From: Campylobacter curvus
Lineage (GTDB): Bacteria > Campylobacterota > Campylobacteria > Campylobacterales > Campylobacteraceae
Assembly: GCF_013372125.1 (NCBI RefSeq)
Contig: NZ_CP053826.1
Span: 186,001 to 250,000, forward strand
Direction: 5' to 3'
DNA: 64,000 nt
The position numbers and the translations under genes are program-made. This document shows positions 25,795-33,838 of this stretch, piece by piece (positions within the stretch are counted from its first letter, which is position 1; each line of letters begins with the position of its first letter). A model generated the notes under the pieces. That model ran no database searches. It saw only the letters and a list, made by a program, of their open reading frames with translations, and was not told the DNA's origin.

Positions 25795-26596
25795 CGATAA
25801 ACTCTCATACAAGCTTTATTCAAGAGATATGAGTAAAGTAGCACTTGCTTACAAGCAAGACAATATCCCGAAAGGTGTTTATATATCCGATAATGATAGC
25901 GATAAATTTATAAGGGCTTTCAATATAATCAAACAAAGGAGCGGGGTTAAAGATAATGAGGTTGTGAAAGTAGTAGTAGCGGATAACGGGGAGATTATCT
26001 TTCCTCTTAAGATAAGACCATTGAATGATATAGGACAGCCATATGATTGGAGCCTTGCAACAAATAATATATCAGCAACCCAGTCTGTATTCGGTAAGTT
26101 TAGAGGTGGCGGCAGAAAACACGCTGCAAGAGATCTATATACTGATATCAGAGATAAAGAGAGTGTCGATCTAAATACATTCAAATCCGATGTAGAGATC
26201 GTTGCTATAGCTGATGGTGAAGTATTAGATACTGATGATTTTTATTATGACACTCATCAAATCACCATACTGCATAGAACTAGTAAATATGGTGATTTCA
26301 TCATCAGATATGGAGAAGTAGATAAGGATAGGAAAAAAGTTGCCAAAGGTGATTTCGTAAGGCAGGGTGATACGATAGGATATGCGGGATTGATGATGGA
26401 TGGCAGCAGACATCCTGATATAGTAGGCAAAGATAAGCTTGTCACCATGCTACATTTTGAATACTTTACAAATGCCAATTTATCTGTTGATAAATTTCGT
26501 CTTACCAATAGAAGTAATCCTCCATTTATGCGTAGAGACGATCTTGCTGACCCTTTGGAGATTTTAATGGATGGATACAATAATAGCTTTAACTAG
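25712..26596 (+). pseudogene. Sixth frame: M23 (LytM-type) metallopeptidase domain
   Basis: Coding is meaningful from about 25785 (QNGIGNDKLSYKLYSRDM). The M23 domain covers about 26090-26480. Its zinc site is recognisable: H and D in KHAARD (family HxxxD) and H in MLHFEYF (family HxH/LHFE), with a GDFVRQGDTIGYAGL glycine motif between them. M23 enzymes cut peptide cross-links in peptidoglycan. As translated from its own ATG at 25712 the first 25 residues are out of phase with the upstream coding frame. Confidence 0.6.
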
Positions 26597-26620
26597 AAAG
26601 GAGCAGTCATGCTAAAGAAA
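26594..26620 (+). repeat. 27-bp direct repeat, upstream copy
   Basis: TAGAAAGGAGCAGTCATGCT and the following AAAGAAA are identical at 27072-27098. The repeat covers the ribosome site and first codons of the two paralogous small genes and marks a tandem duplication of about 478 bp. Confidence 0.75.
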
Positions 26621-27064
26621 ATTTTACCATTCGTTGTTTTTTATTGTTTGTTGGCTATGAATAGCCTACAAGCTGAGGAACAAGCCCCAAAAATACAAAG
26701 CAAATTTGTAACGGGTGAATGCAGAAAACTTATAAAAGATATGTGGCTTATGGATGATCCTAAATTTGAAAATTCTGGTGTAATCGATGTCTATAAAGAT
26801 TACTTATTATCAAATGAATATTTAGATTTTTTGATAGAAAATATCCACTCAGGTTTCAATGCAAAAGTGGAACTTTATGATAATTATGAAAAAGGCAGAA
26901 CTAGGATAATAACTTACACTTGGCTATCGAAAGACGAGCTTATTATTCAAAGTTTTAAACCGATAAGCAAAATTCACTATAAATCTTGCGATATCTATCG
27001 ATTCAAAAAAGAAGGAAATGATGTTTTAATGCAGCACTACACTTCGAGGAATTTGCCTGATTGA
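26609..27064 (+). CDS. Small Sec-exported protein, candidate immunity partner of the lysozyme/M23 hydrolase
   Basis: A 151-residue protein with a clear Sec signal (cleavage after SLQA) and two cysteines that could pair in the periplasm. No known family is recognised. It starts 12 nt after the hydrolase frame ends, with an AAAGGAG site. A degraded second copy lies immediately downstream. Periplasmic localisation next to a signal-less peptidoglycan hydrolase is the usual layout for an immunity protein, but binding or protection is inferred from context only. Confidence 0.55.
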   Translation: MLKKILPFVVFYCLLAMNSLQAEEQAPKIQSKFVTGECRKLIKDMWLMDDPKFENSGVIDVYKDYLLSNEYLDFLIENIHSGFNAKVELYDNYEKGRTRIITYTWLSKDELIIQSFKPISKIHYKSCDIYRFKKEGNDVLMQHYTSRNLPD

Positions 27065-27071
27065 TAACAAT

Positions 27072-27098
27072 TAGAAAGGAGCAGTCATGCTAAAGAAA
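27072..27098 (+). repeat. 27-bp direct repeat, downstream copy
   Basis: Identical to 26594-26620. Homology between the two small genes continues past the repeat at lower identity (KIQSKFVTGEC versus IIQSKFVTGKC). Confidence 0.75.
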
Positions 27099-27358
27099 TT
27101 CTTGACATTCGTTGTTTTTTGTTGGTAGTAAATGATCTAAGTGCCCAAATCATACAAAGCAAATTTGTAACAGGTAAATGCAAAAAGATGGAGAAAATCA
27201 TATGGCTTGAAGGAAAATATACATATGAAAATTTTACTATTGCTGAAGCTTATGCTGATTACTCATTATTACACGAATTCTCGGAACTTTTACCGAGAAG
27301 TATTGACTCTGAATTTAATGTAAAATTAGAACTTTTGACGAAGGCGATAAATTTATGA
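27087..27358 (+). pseudogene. Broken second copy of the small exported protein
   Basis: ATG 27087 starts MLKKFLTFVVF like the intact paralog, then meets a stop after 13 codons. Adding one T to the T6 run restores LLVVNDLSAQ and the paralogous IIQSKFVTGKC, and the second frame (27119) carries on to 27358. A further missing T near 27333 would join it in frame to the GH19 frame that starts at 27355 (ELFDEGDKFMKAFDT). The tail homologous to the paralog after residue 80 is absent, so it is truncated or fused. Confidence 0.6.
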
Positions 27359-28244
27359 AAGCTTTTGATACCGCCAAACGAAACACTCATACAAAAGATA
27401 ATGAAGCCCTAAAGCTTATCAAAAATCAAAAGGATTTTCCTTTTACTCTTGATATGTTAAAGGCGGTATTTAATAACGCTACAACCGAACAAGAGAGCAT
27501 ACTGCAAGAGATGGTCGATGAGCTTAATAGATTTGACGATAACGACATACAGATGTATAAGACATATAAGCTGGATACCAGGGATAGGTTGGAGCATTTT
27601 TGGGCGCAGTGTGTAGGGGAAGTGGGAGCTGGATTAAACTTTTTGACGGAGAGTTTGAATTATGATGCCGAAAGGCTAAAAAGAGAAAAAGATGAAATTA
27701 TAAATGGAGAAAAACGAAAAAGAGCACCTTTTTCTTATTTTTTAGTCATCATGATGAAGCTGATATGTATGGCAAAGATAGCAGTAAAAATACACGCCCA
27801 GATAAAACTGCCGATCAAGAAATGATAGCGAATTTGGTCTATGCCGATGAGAATAGGGGCGAGAGATACAAGCTTGGAAATATACAAGAAGGAGACGGTT
27901 ATAAATATAGAGGCAGAGGAATTAAGCAATTAACCGGCAGAACTCATTACACAAATTTTAGCAGGTATGCTTATGAGCAAGGCTTGGTATCTACAAATAC
28001 TTATTTTGTAGATAGTCCTAAAGAAGTAGCAGATAATGCTAAATTTGCTTTATACTCTGCATTGTGGTACTGGATAGATAATAAAATATATTTAATAGCA
28101 GATAAAAGCAAACAAGCATCAGATAATGAAGATATAGTAACGAGTGTAACTAAAAAAATAAACCCCTTACTTAAAGGACTGGATGCTAGAAAAGCAGCCT
28201 ATAAGAGAATAAGAGAAGCAAATACGTTTAAAATTTTTGAATAA
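27355..28244 (+). pseudogene. GH19-type peptidoglycan hydrolase (endolysin/chitinase-like), one frameshift
   Basis: Frames 27355-27825 and 27765-28244 together encode a GH19-like hydrolase. The N-terminal part has FTLDMLKAVFNNAT, then DRLEHFWAQCVGEVGAGLNF with the catalytic glutamate position in VGEVG, and LTESLNYDAERLK. The C-terminal part has YKYRGRGIKQLTGRTHYTNF and a closing VTKKINPLLKGLDARKAAY. These motifs are typical of phage and effector GH19 enzymes. One base is missing in the T6 run at about 27740 (coding continues as SHHDEADMYGKDSS). There is no signal peptide. It is followed by an LprI-like exported protein. Confidence 0.65.
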
Positions 28245-28253
28245 GGATAAAGA

Positions 28254-29036
28254 ATGAATTTTAAAGTAATAATTTCAACCTTGCTATTAGGACTAAATTT
28301 AATCGCCAGTGAAATTTTAACTCCGCAAGATGCAATAAGTAAATTTTATAAGTACAATAATCAATTGGATGATCATCCGGTTGACCCCATATATGACTAC
28401 TATATAATTGATACCATAGTTTCTCCAAGCTTCAAATGCTCCAAGAAATTTAAAAAGTATTCTCTTGAAGATTTTATCTGCAATTCAAATTTCAATGCTT
28501 TCAGGGATAATTACTTTGCAAGCCTATATAGTATCATCATTAAAGAAAATCCAAATTTAAAATATAAAGCTTTAGAGATAGCCAGGGAAAGAATAAGAGA
28601 GACCAATAAGGATTGCATGATATTTGCATCTAAGGAATATGAAAAGAATATCAAGCTGGGCGGAGATTTTGTGTCATCAACGGTTGGTTGTATAGCGGGT
28701 TTTTACCAGCAATATTCATCCAAGCTAGCTTTAATGCTTTATGACAACGACAAAGAACTTTTTAAAAAGATATTTGGTGATGATTATGAAAAATTTAAAG
28801 AAGCATTTGAAGATACATTGGGTATAGGAAATGAAGACTATGAAGCAAAAAATTATCAAGATAAGCTTGCATACGGAAAAAGACTTAATAAATTTATGGA
28901 TAAATATAAAAAAGAATACGAGATAGAATATGGAAAATATGACTACTATATACCCTATTATCAGTATGCTACCGACCTTATTTACATCCTCTTCATCCAA
29001 TACGACCTAATCGATAGCACGGGTAAATTTAAATAA
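28254..29036 (+). CDS. Sec-exported protein with LprI-like (DUF1311) cysteine pattern, candidate hydrolase inhibitor
   Basis: A 260-residue protein with a Sec signal (cleavage near LIAS). Residues about 60-150 show the spacing of lysozyme-inhibitor LprI/DUF1311 domains: SPSFKCSKKFKKYSLEDFIC, then a long helix, RIRETNKDCM, and a later VGCIAGFYQQYSSKL. The C-terminal part is tyrosine- and lysine-rich. It has an AAGGA site, 9 nt after the hydrolase stop. LprI proteins are known to inhibit lysozymes, so an immunity role against the neighbouring GH19 or lysozyme activity is plausible. No structure-based check was possible. Confidence 0.6.
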   Translation: MNFKVIISTLLLGLNLIASEILTPQDAISKFYKYNNQLDDHPVDPIYDYYIIDTIVSPSFKCSKKFKKYSLEDFICNSNFNAFRDNYFASLYSIIIKENPNLKYKALEIARERIRETNKDCMIFASKEYEKNIKLGGDFVSSTVGCIAGFYQQYSSKLALMLYDNDKELFKKIFGDDYEKFKEAFEDTLGIGNEDYEAKNYQDKLAYGKRLNKFMDKYKKEYEIEYGKYDYYIPYYQYATDLIYILFIQYDLIDSTGKFK

Positions 29037-29076
29037 AAGATGAGTAGCGTTTCATTGTTATAAAACGAACCATGGC

Positions 29077-29107
29077 TTTGGCGCAGCAGACTTGCCGCCG
29101 CGCCAAA
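29077..29107 (-). terminator. Terminator hairpin of astA
   Basis: TTTGGCGC and GCGCCAAA form an 8-bp stem around a 15-nt loop, starting 4 nt beyond the sulfotransferase stop codon on the minus strand. It also lies in the 74-nt gap that ends the AT-rich hydrolase block. Confidence 0.55.
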
Positions 29108-29110
29108 ATT

Positions 29111-30883
29111 TTAATACCCAAAAATATTCGGATCGATTACCAGCGCACGATACGCGACATCATCGCGGGACGCCGACTCCACGTCCATTTCAAATTTTAT
29201 ATCATTACTCTTTGGATCGATCTCCACGAGCACCATTTTTATCGTCTTGTCCGGGCGGAGTAAATTTACATTTGAGCTTGATATGAAGTATGTGCCCTTG
29301 TCCTTTTGCCACTCGACGTTGCTAGTAACCGCGCTATAAAACTCAAATCCGCGCTCCTTGCCAAACTCCCACGTCTGCTCTACAGTGCCCTTTTTCTCGT
29401 CGATTTTGTATTCGACCGCGCGGGAGTATTTGTCCTCTTTGAGTGCGGGCTGCTCCATGCCGCGTCCGTCGCCGTTGTCAAAGACGCTTAGGTGTTTGAC
29501 ACTGCCCTTGTTGTCGTAGCGCGCAGTGAGCCACGCGGTGTGCTGCGTCCAAGACCAGTCAAAATCGCCCTCGCATTTTGAGTTTTCGCATTTGATTTTT
29601 TTGCCGTTTTTATCTACGGGCACGAGCACTTTTGCTTTAAATTCCTCGCTCCAGCCCTCAGGGCTTGCCAATATCCATTTTACCTTTTTGTCGCGCCCGA
29701 TCTTGACGATGCCTTGATGTCGCAAGGACAAGATGATACTATCGTCGCTCACGTCGTAGGAGATGGAATTTACATGCGCCCAGTTGCGTCCGGTGCCCGT
29801 TGAAGTGATGTCGCCAAATGGCAGATCGTCGCTGATTTTGATCTCTTTTGCGTCCATATCGATGTTTAGGCACACGGCACGCGCGTCGAGGGCTTTGATG
29901 AGGTTCGCGCGATAAACGTTCTTGCCAAAAATTTCATTTAAATCCCACTCCTCGACGACCTTGCCCGTGCTATCTACTTGCAAGATATGGTCGCGGATCG
30001 TGTGCGAGACTCTGCCGTCGGCATGGTGGTAGTCGTATTTGCCCACGCGCAGGAGCAGATCGCCGTTTGGCATCGGCATCACCTCGTGGCTTAGATCGAT
30101 GTAGCCGCGCGGAAGCACTCTATTATAGACCTCCTTGCCCATCATATCGTAGCGCATATATCGCTGCGCCATGCCAAAGCTAAGATCGCCGTTACCAAGC
30201 TGATGAAAGCCCATCATCATGCCGCCGTTTCGCACGTCGATCTCGTGGCGGTCGTAAAATTTCTGATAATCCAGATACCATCTGACCTCGCCTTGCGTGT
30301 CGACGACGAAATTTTCGGTGTAGTCGTTCCAGCTGGCAGCCCCGCCGCGTCGCCAGTCAAGGGGCTTGTGGATACCAGTAATGGTGTTGTTGATGAGATA
30401 AAGGCGGTTTTTAAACGACGGATCGACCTTCTTTGGCACGGCTCGCTGCATGTGCGAAAAGCGAAAATCGCGGCTAACCGTGACGATAGGCTGAGCGTAA
30501 ATTTTATAAATTTCCTTTTTTGCAACGCCTTCAAATTTATAGCTCACTTCGACTTCGTTTAGGTAGTCCGGATACAGCCCCCAAACGGGCACGCCATCGT
30601 GCGTGAGAAGTGCGTGGGGTGAGACGTTGTAGCTGATGTCGATGCCGCCGTTTGGTTTGCCGAGCACCCGCACGTGGATGTCCGTGATGTCCTTGCCCGC
30701 GCGGTCGATGACAGCGGTAAGCGGTGCGACGTCATAAGGGTTGATAAACACCGTTCCCAGCTCGCCTTGGGTCTTGACCTGATGGGCGAGAACTGCGGCG
30801 TTTGCGGGCACGGGAACTAAAAACGCACCGCCAAAACCAAGCGCGCAAGCGAGTGCAACGCAGATGAAGGAAGTCTTTTTCAT
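29111..30883 (-). CDS. astA: Periplasmic arylsulfate sulfotransferase AssT/AstA
   Basis: This 590-residue exported enzyme transfers sulfate between phenolic compounds without PAPS. The signal peptide ends near NANAA-like PANAA (residue 30). By spacing, the catalytic and sulfate-binding residues known in E. coli AssT are all found: H266 (SHEVMP), H370 (NWAHVNS), R388 and the transient sulfo-histidine H448 (TQHTAW). The essential small disulfide is C432/C437. The enzyme needs a DsbA-type oxidase; a DsbA is encoded at 43066. The ribosome site AAGGAGAGG is strong. It is part of the accessory DNA between dapB and purF. Confidence 0.93.
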   Translation of the reverse strand: MKKTSFICVALACALGFGGAFLVPVPANAAVLAHQVKTQGELGTVFINPYDVAPLTAVIDRAGKDITDIHVRVLGKPNGGIDISYNVSPHALLTHDGVPVWGLYPDYLNEVEVSYKFEGVAKKEIYKIYAQPIVTVSRDFRFSHMQRAVPKKVDPSFKNRLYLINNTITGIHKPLDWRRGGAASWNDYTENFVVDTQGEVRWYLDYQKFYDRHEIDVRNGGMMMGFHQLGNGDLSFGMAQRYMRYDMMGKEVYNRVLPRGYIDLSHEVMPMPNGDLLLRVGKYDYHHADGRVSHTIRDHILQVDSTGKVVEEWDLNEIFGKNVYRANLIKALDARAVCLNIDMDAKEIKISDDLPFGDITSTGTGRNWAHVNSISYDVSDDSIILSLRHQGIVKIGRDKKVKWILASPEGWSEEFKAKVLVPVDKNGKKIKCENSKCEGDFDWSWTQHTAWLTARYDNKGSVKHLSVFDNGDGRGMEQPALKEDKYSRAVEYKIDEKKGTVEQTWEFGKERGFEFYSAVTSNVEWQKDKGTYFISSSNVNLLRPDKTIKMVLVEIDPKSNDIKFEMDVESASRDDVAYRALVIDPNIFGY

Positions 30884-31001
30884 GTCCTCTCCTTATAAAA
30901 ATTTAGGCTCTTTGACAAAGTGTTGATTTTAAATGGCTTTGTTATAATAAATCATTTACACTTGCTTCGCTTCTGTCGCTGTTTGCGTCCATGTCAGGCC
31001 G

Positions 31002-31051
31002 CTTACGCAGCGAGTAAGATTTGCAAAGCGCTCACGATAAATCATCAACAT
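31002..31051 (-). repeat. 49-nt intergenic element, copy B
   Basis: On the minus strand this begins TGTTGATGATTTATCGTGAG and continues CGCTTTGCAAATCTTACTCG, matching 2362-2410 without gaps and with an identical GCAAATCTTACT core. It contains a CTTAC...GTAAG inverted repeat. It lies at the right edge of the accessory block. Confidence 0.6.
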
Positions 31052-31157
31052 TTCACTAAAATTTAGCATTTCAAAGATTGTATTAAACTTAAAAAGGTCT
31101 AAAATTTAAAATTTAATCACTCGCCCTTGGTATCTTAAATTTTTAGCTTCTTTTGGC

Positions 31158-31163
31158 TAAAAT
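31158..31163 (+). promoter_or_regulatory. Putative -10 box of purF
   Basis: TAAAAT preceded by T-rich sequence lies 30 nt before the purF ATG, in the expected position for a Campylobacter housekeeping promoter. Confidence 0.4.
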
Positions 31164-31192
31164 CGCCAATAAATTTTAATAAAGGCTTAAAA

Positions 31193-32530
31193 ATGTGTGC
31201 GATAGTCGGGGTGATAAATTCAAAAGATGCGGCGAGAACAGCGTATTACGCGCTATTTGCGATGCAGCATCGCGGTCAAGAGTCTAGCGGTATCAGCGCG
31301 AACGATGCGGGCAAGATACGAACGATCAAAAATCGCGGACTCGTGACCGAGGTCTTTGGCAAGGACAGTTTTGAAATTTTAAAAGGCGACATGGCGATCG
31401 GGCACAACCGCTATTCCACCGCGGGCTCGGACTCGATCCTGGACGCCCAGCCCGTCACCGAAAACTACGCGCTTGGATCTATCGCACTCGCACACAACGG
31501 CAACCTCGTGAATAAAGACGAGATCCGCAAGGAGCTTATCGAAAACGGCGCGATATTTAGCTCGAACATGGACACCGAAAACATCATCCATCTCATCGCC
31601 CAAAACCATAGCCCGCACCTGCAAGAGCGCATCATCTACGCGCTTAGCAAGATCGTCGGGGCGTATTGTCTGCTGATCCAGTCGCGCCACAAAATTTTCG
31701 CTATCCGCGACCGCTGGGGCGTGCGTCCGCTCTCGCTGGGACGGCTAAAAGACGGCGGCTACATCGTCGCTAGCGAGACTTGCGCGTTTGATCTAGTGGG
31801 TGCTCAGTTCATCCGCGAGGTGCGCCCAGGCGAGATGATCGTATTTGAGCACGGCAATGATAAATTTGAAAGTATCCAGCTTTTTGAGCCAGATAGCAGA
31901 ATTTGCGCGTTTGAATATATTTATTTCGCGCGCCCAGACAGCGTCATAGACGGCAAAAACGTCTATGAAGTGCGCAAAAAAATGGGCGCAGCGTTAGCCA
32001 AAAAAAGCCGCGTGAAAGCGGACTTCGTCGTGCCAGTGCCCGATAGCGGCGTGCCGGCTGCGCTTGGATACGCGCAGGCTAGCGGACTGCCCTTTGAGGC
32101 GGCGATCGTGCGAAACCACTACGTCGGGCGTACATTCATCGAGCCAACCCAAGAGATGCGCAACCTCAAAGTCAAGCTCAAACTAAACCCGATGAGCGAG
32201 GTGCTAAAAGGCAAAAGCGTTGTCGTGGTCGATGATAGCATCGTGCGCGGCACGACCAGCAAAAAGATCGTGGCGCTGCTGCGGCATGCGGGTGCGAGGG
32301 AGATACATTTTAAAGTCGCTTGCCCCGAGCTTAAATTTCCCGAGAGATACGGCATCGACACGCCAAGCTTTGCCGAGCTCATCAGCGCGAACAAAAGCTG
32401 CGAGGAGGTGCGCGAGTATATCGGCGCGGACAGCCTTGAATTTTTAGACATCGACGAGCTGGTCGCAAGTATCGGCTCCGAGCGCAAATACTCGCTCGTT
32501 AGCTTTGACGGGGATTATTTTATAAAATGA
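31193..32530 (+). CDS. purF: Amidophosphoribosyltransferase
   Basis: A 445-residue enzyme that makes phosphoribosylamine from PRPP and glutamine, the first step of purine synthesis. The N-terminal nucleophile Cys2 (MCAIVGV) is exposed after Met removal. GHNRYSTAG and AHNGNLVN mark the glutaminase half, and VVVDDSIVRGTTSKKIV is the PRPP loop. The gene is coupled to the following lipoprotein gene by a 4-nt ATGA overlap. Confidence 0.97.
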   Translation: MCAIVGVINSKDAARTAYYALFAMQHRGQESSGISANDAGKIRTIKNRGLVTEVFGKDSFEILKGDMAIGHNRYSTAGSDSILDAQPVTENYALGSIALAHNGNLVNKDEIRKELIENGAIFSSNMDTENIIHLIAQNHSPHLQERIIYALSKIVGAYCLLIQSRHKIFAIRDRWGVRPLSLGRLKDGGYIVASETCAFDLVGAQFIREVRPGEMIVFEHGNDKFESIQLFEPDSRICAFEYIYFARPDSVIDGKNVYEVRKKMGAALAKKSRVKADFVVPVPDSGVPAALGYAQASGLPFEAAIVRNHYVGRTFIEPTQEMRNLKVKLKLNPMSEVLKGKSVVVVDDSIVRGTTSKKIVALLRHAGAREIHFKVACPELKFPERYGIDTPSFAELISANKSCEEVREYIGADSLEFLDIDELVASIGSERKYSLVSFDGDYFIK

Positions 32531-33234
32531 AAATTTTAAAAATCCTGCCCGTGCTCGCTATTTTGCTCTTTGCAGGTTGTGCAAGAGATGCTGAGCCGAC
32601 ACCACCACCGCAGATCGAGCCCGTTTGGACGCCATATATCGAAAACAACGGCACGAAAATGCAAATAAGCTTTAAAAGAGGCGAAAATTTTGGCGCGATG
32701 AAGGAGACTAATGCGACGATGCCTCTTGTGGGAAGCGCCGAATTTAGAGCGCCTACCGGTGAGCGCTACATCGTCCATAAAATAGGCGACATGTATAGCC
32801 TGGCGCACGGCAAAAACAATATCATCATAAATTTAGACACAAACTCACCCATCGATCCCGGCTCAAAAGAGCAGATGAGCGCACTTCAAAGGGCGAAGTC
32901 GTTTAAATTTTACGAGATCGGCACGGGCATGGTGGAGAGCATAGTTTATAGCGCAAAAGACCATGTCTGCGAGGAATTTTTAGCAAACGAGCCAATACGC
33001 GTGAGGAGTGTGACGAATTATTATCTAAAAAAGGGTGGATTTTTCGCAAGTATCATCGACGCGAAATTTATCTATAAAAAGGGCGCAAAGATCGAAAATA
33101 AAAGCTTTTATTATGAGATAGAGGACGAAAACGCCCTAAAAGAGACGAGGGAATTTACTGCAAGCGAAAGTGAGCTGTTTTTAAACGATGTTAAAAAACA
33201 AGGCAGGCTATTAGTCGTGCTTTGCGGGATGTGA
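32527..33234 (+). CDS. Lipoprotein of unknown function
   Basis: A 235-residue protein with lipobox LFAGC (cysteine at residue 18) followed by a proline-rich linker and a beta-rich domain. It has no transmembrane segment after the signal. It overlaps purF by 4 nt and ends just before a strong terminator, so it is cotranscribed with purF. I do not recognise the family. Confidence 0.75.
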   Translation: MKILKILPVLAILLFAGCARDAEPTPPPQIEPVWTPYIENNGTKMQISFKRGENFGAMKETNATMPLVGSAEFRAPTGERYIVHKIGDMYSLAHGKNNIIINLDTNSPIDPGSKEQMSALQRAKSFKFYEIGTGMVESIVYSAKDHVCEEFLANEPIRVRSVTNYYLKKGGFFASIIDAKFIYKKGAKIENKSFYYEIEDENALKETREFTASESELFLNDVKKQGRLLVVLCGM

Positions 33235-33265
33235 AATTTAGCTTATAGCGGTCAGCGCTAAATTT

Positions 33266-33290
33266 AGGGGCTAAGTGCCCCTTCTTTTTA
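33266..33290. terminator. Rho-independent terminator between convergent genes
   Basis: AGGGGC-N5-GCCCCT is followed by TCTTTTTATT on the plus strand. It serves the purF-lipoprotein transcript and can also act for the convergent cytochrome gene that ends at 33288. Confidence 0.75.
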
Positions 33291-33836
33291 TTCGGTCGGA
33301 GCTTTGCTTTGTAAAAATCTTACGGCCAGTGAATACTCCGTATCGTTTAAATTCGCCCTTTCTTTCATCGTTTCGATTATGCCGGGCCAAACATTTACGC
33401 CAAATTCATCATACGGATGGAGAGGATGGCAGGTACTACACCTGGCTTCGAATAGCTCTTTGCCTTGATTTGCCACTTGTTTTTTATCATAGGAGAGTAT
33501 CTTTGTAGGTAGTGTTAGCTCGAAGCTTACCTGTGTCCATACCGTGTCGTATTCGTCGGGCTTTTCGCTGATTTTTTCATATTTTGTATCAGCGTTTAGC
33601 TCTATCTCCTTTTCGAGCAACCCGTGTCTAGCATAAGCTATAGTGCTACCGGCCGGGATAAAGCCGGTATATTTTACTAGCGAGTGATCGCTATCTTTTT
33701 TGATCTCATCTACTTTGGCTCCGGCAAAAATTTTCCCTACCGAGCTATCGTAATTTTGTGTAACATAAGCCTCACCTGCGAACAGGTGAGAGCTAAGTAG
33801 AATAAAACCGACTACTAAAGCATTGCTTTTTTTCAT
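33288..33836 (-). CDS. Monohaem c-type cytochrome, partner of the first molybdopterin reductase
   Basis: A 182-residue periplasmic protein with a Sec signal and one haem site CSTCH near residue 134. The N-terminal half is a beta-rich SH3-like domain, and the sequence ends VRFLQSKAPTE. Family members (Cj0265c in C. jejuni, from memory) donate electrons to the TorA-type reductase encoded 2 nt upstream. It is paralogous to the protein at 50986, which ends with the same VRFLQSKAPTE. Confidence 0.9.
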   Translation of the reverse strand: MKKSNALVVGFILLSSHLFAGEAYVTQNYDSSVGKIFAGAKVDEIKKDSDHSLVKYTGFIPAGSTIAYARHGLLEKEIELNADTKYEKISEKPDEYDTVWTQVSFELTLPTKILSYDKKQVANQGKELFEARCSTCHPLHPYDEFGVNVWPGIIETMKERANLNDTEYSLAVRFLQSKAPTE

Positions 33837-33838
33837 TT

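Larger units (their letters stand above)
23079..26596 (+). pseudogene. Multi-frame peptidoglycan hydrolase: lysozyme-like N-terminus plus M23 metallopeptidase C-terminus
   Basis: Overlapping frames in one direction fit together into a single polypeptide of roughly 1,170 residues. The frames run 23079-23144, about 23117-23599, 23605-24063, 23934-24881, 24850-25794 and 25712-26596. The start lacks a signal peptide (MSFAQRIDTDSFENLKK). The N-terminal domain has SIGYGFDL and a C-terminal TWYTLRYD...RARDMF pattern like phage/T6SS lysozymes. The C-terminal domain has M23 motifs HAARD and LHFE. The first three frame changes each equal one missing base and the last two one extra base (or two missing). 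The polypeptide can only be made through frameshifting or in an ancestral unshifted form. An alternative is sequencing error, but long genes elsewhere in the window are intact. It is followed by a Sec-exported small protein, as in toxin/immunity pairs. Confidence 0.65.
30884..31192. other. Intergenic region between astA and purF
   Basis: 309 bases without a gene. It holds copy B of the 49-nt element (31002-31051), a GC-richer patch with TTGCTTCGCTTCTGTCGCTG, and the purF promoter. No ORF or RNA gene is seen. Confidence 0.6.

Noticed and set aside
29072-29286. Short plus-strand ORFs opposite astA
   Set aside because: They are antisense shadows of a strongly supported gene and show no ribosome site or protein-like composition.
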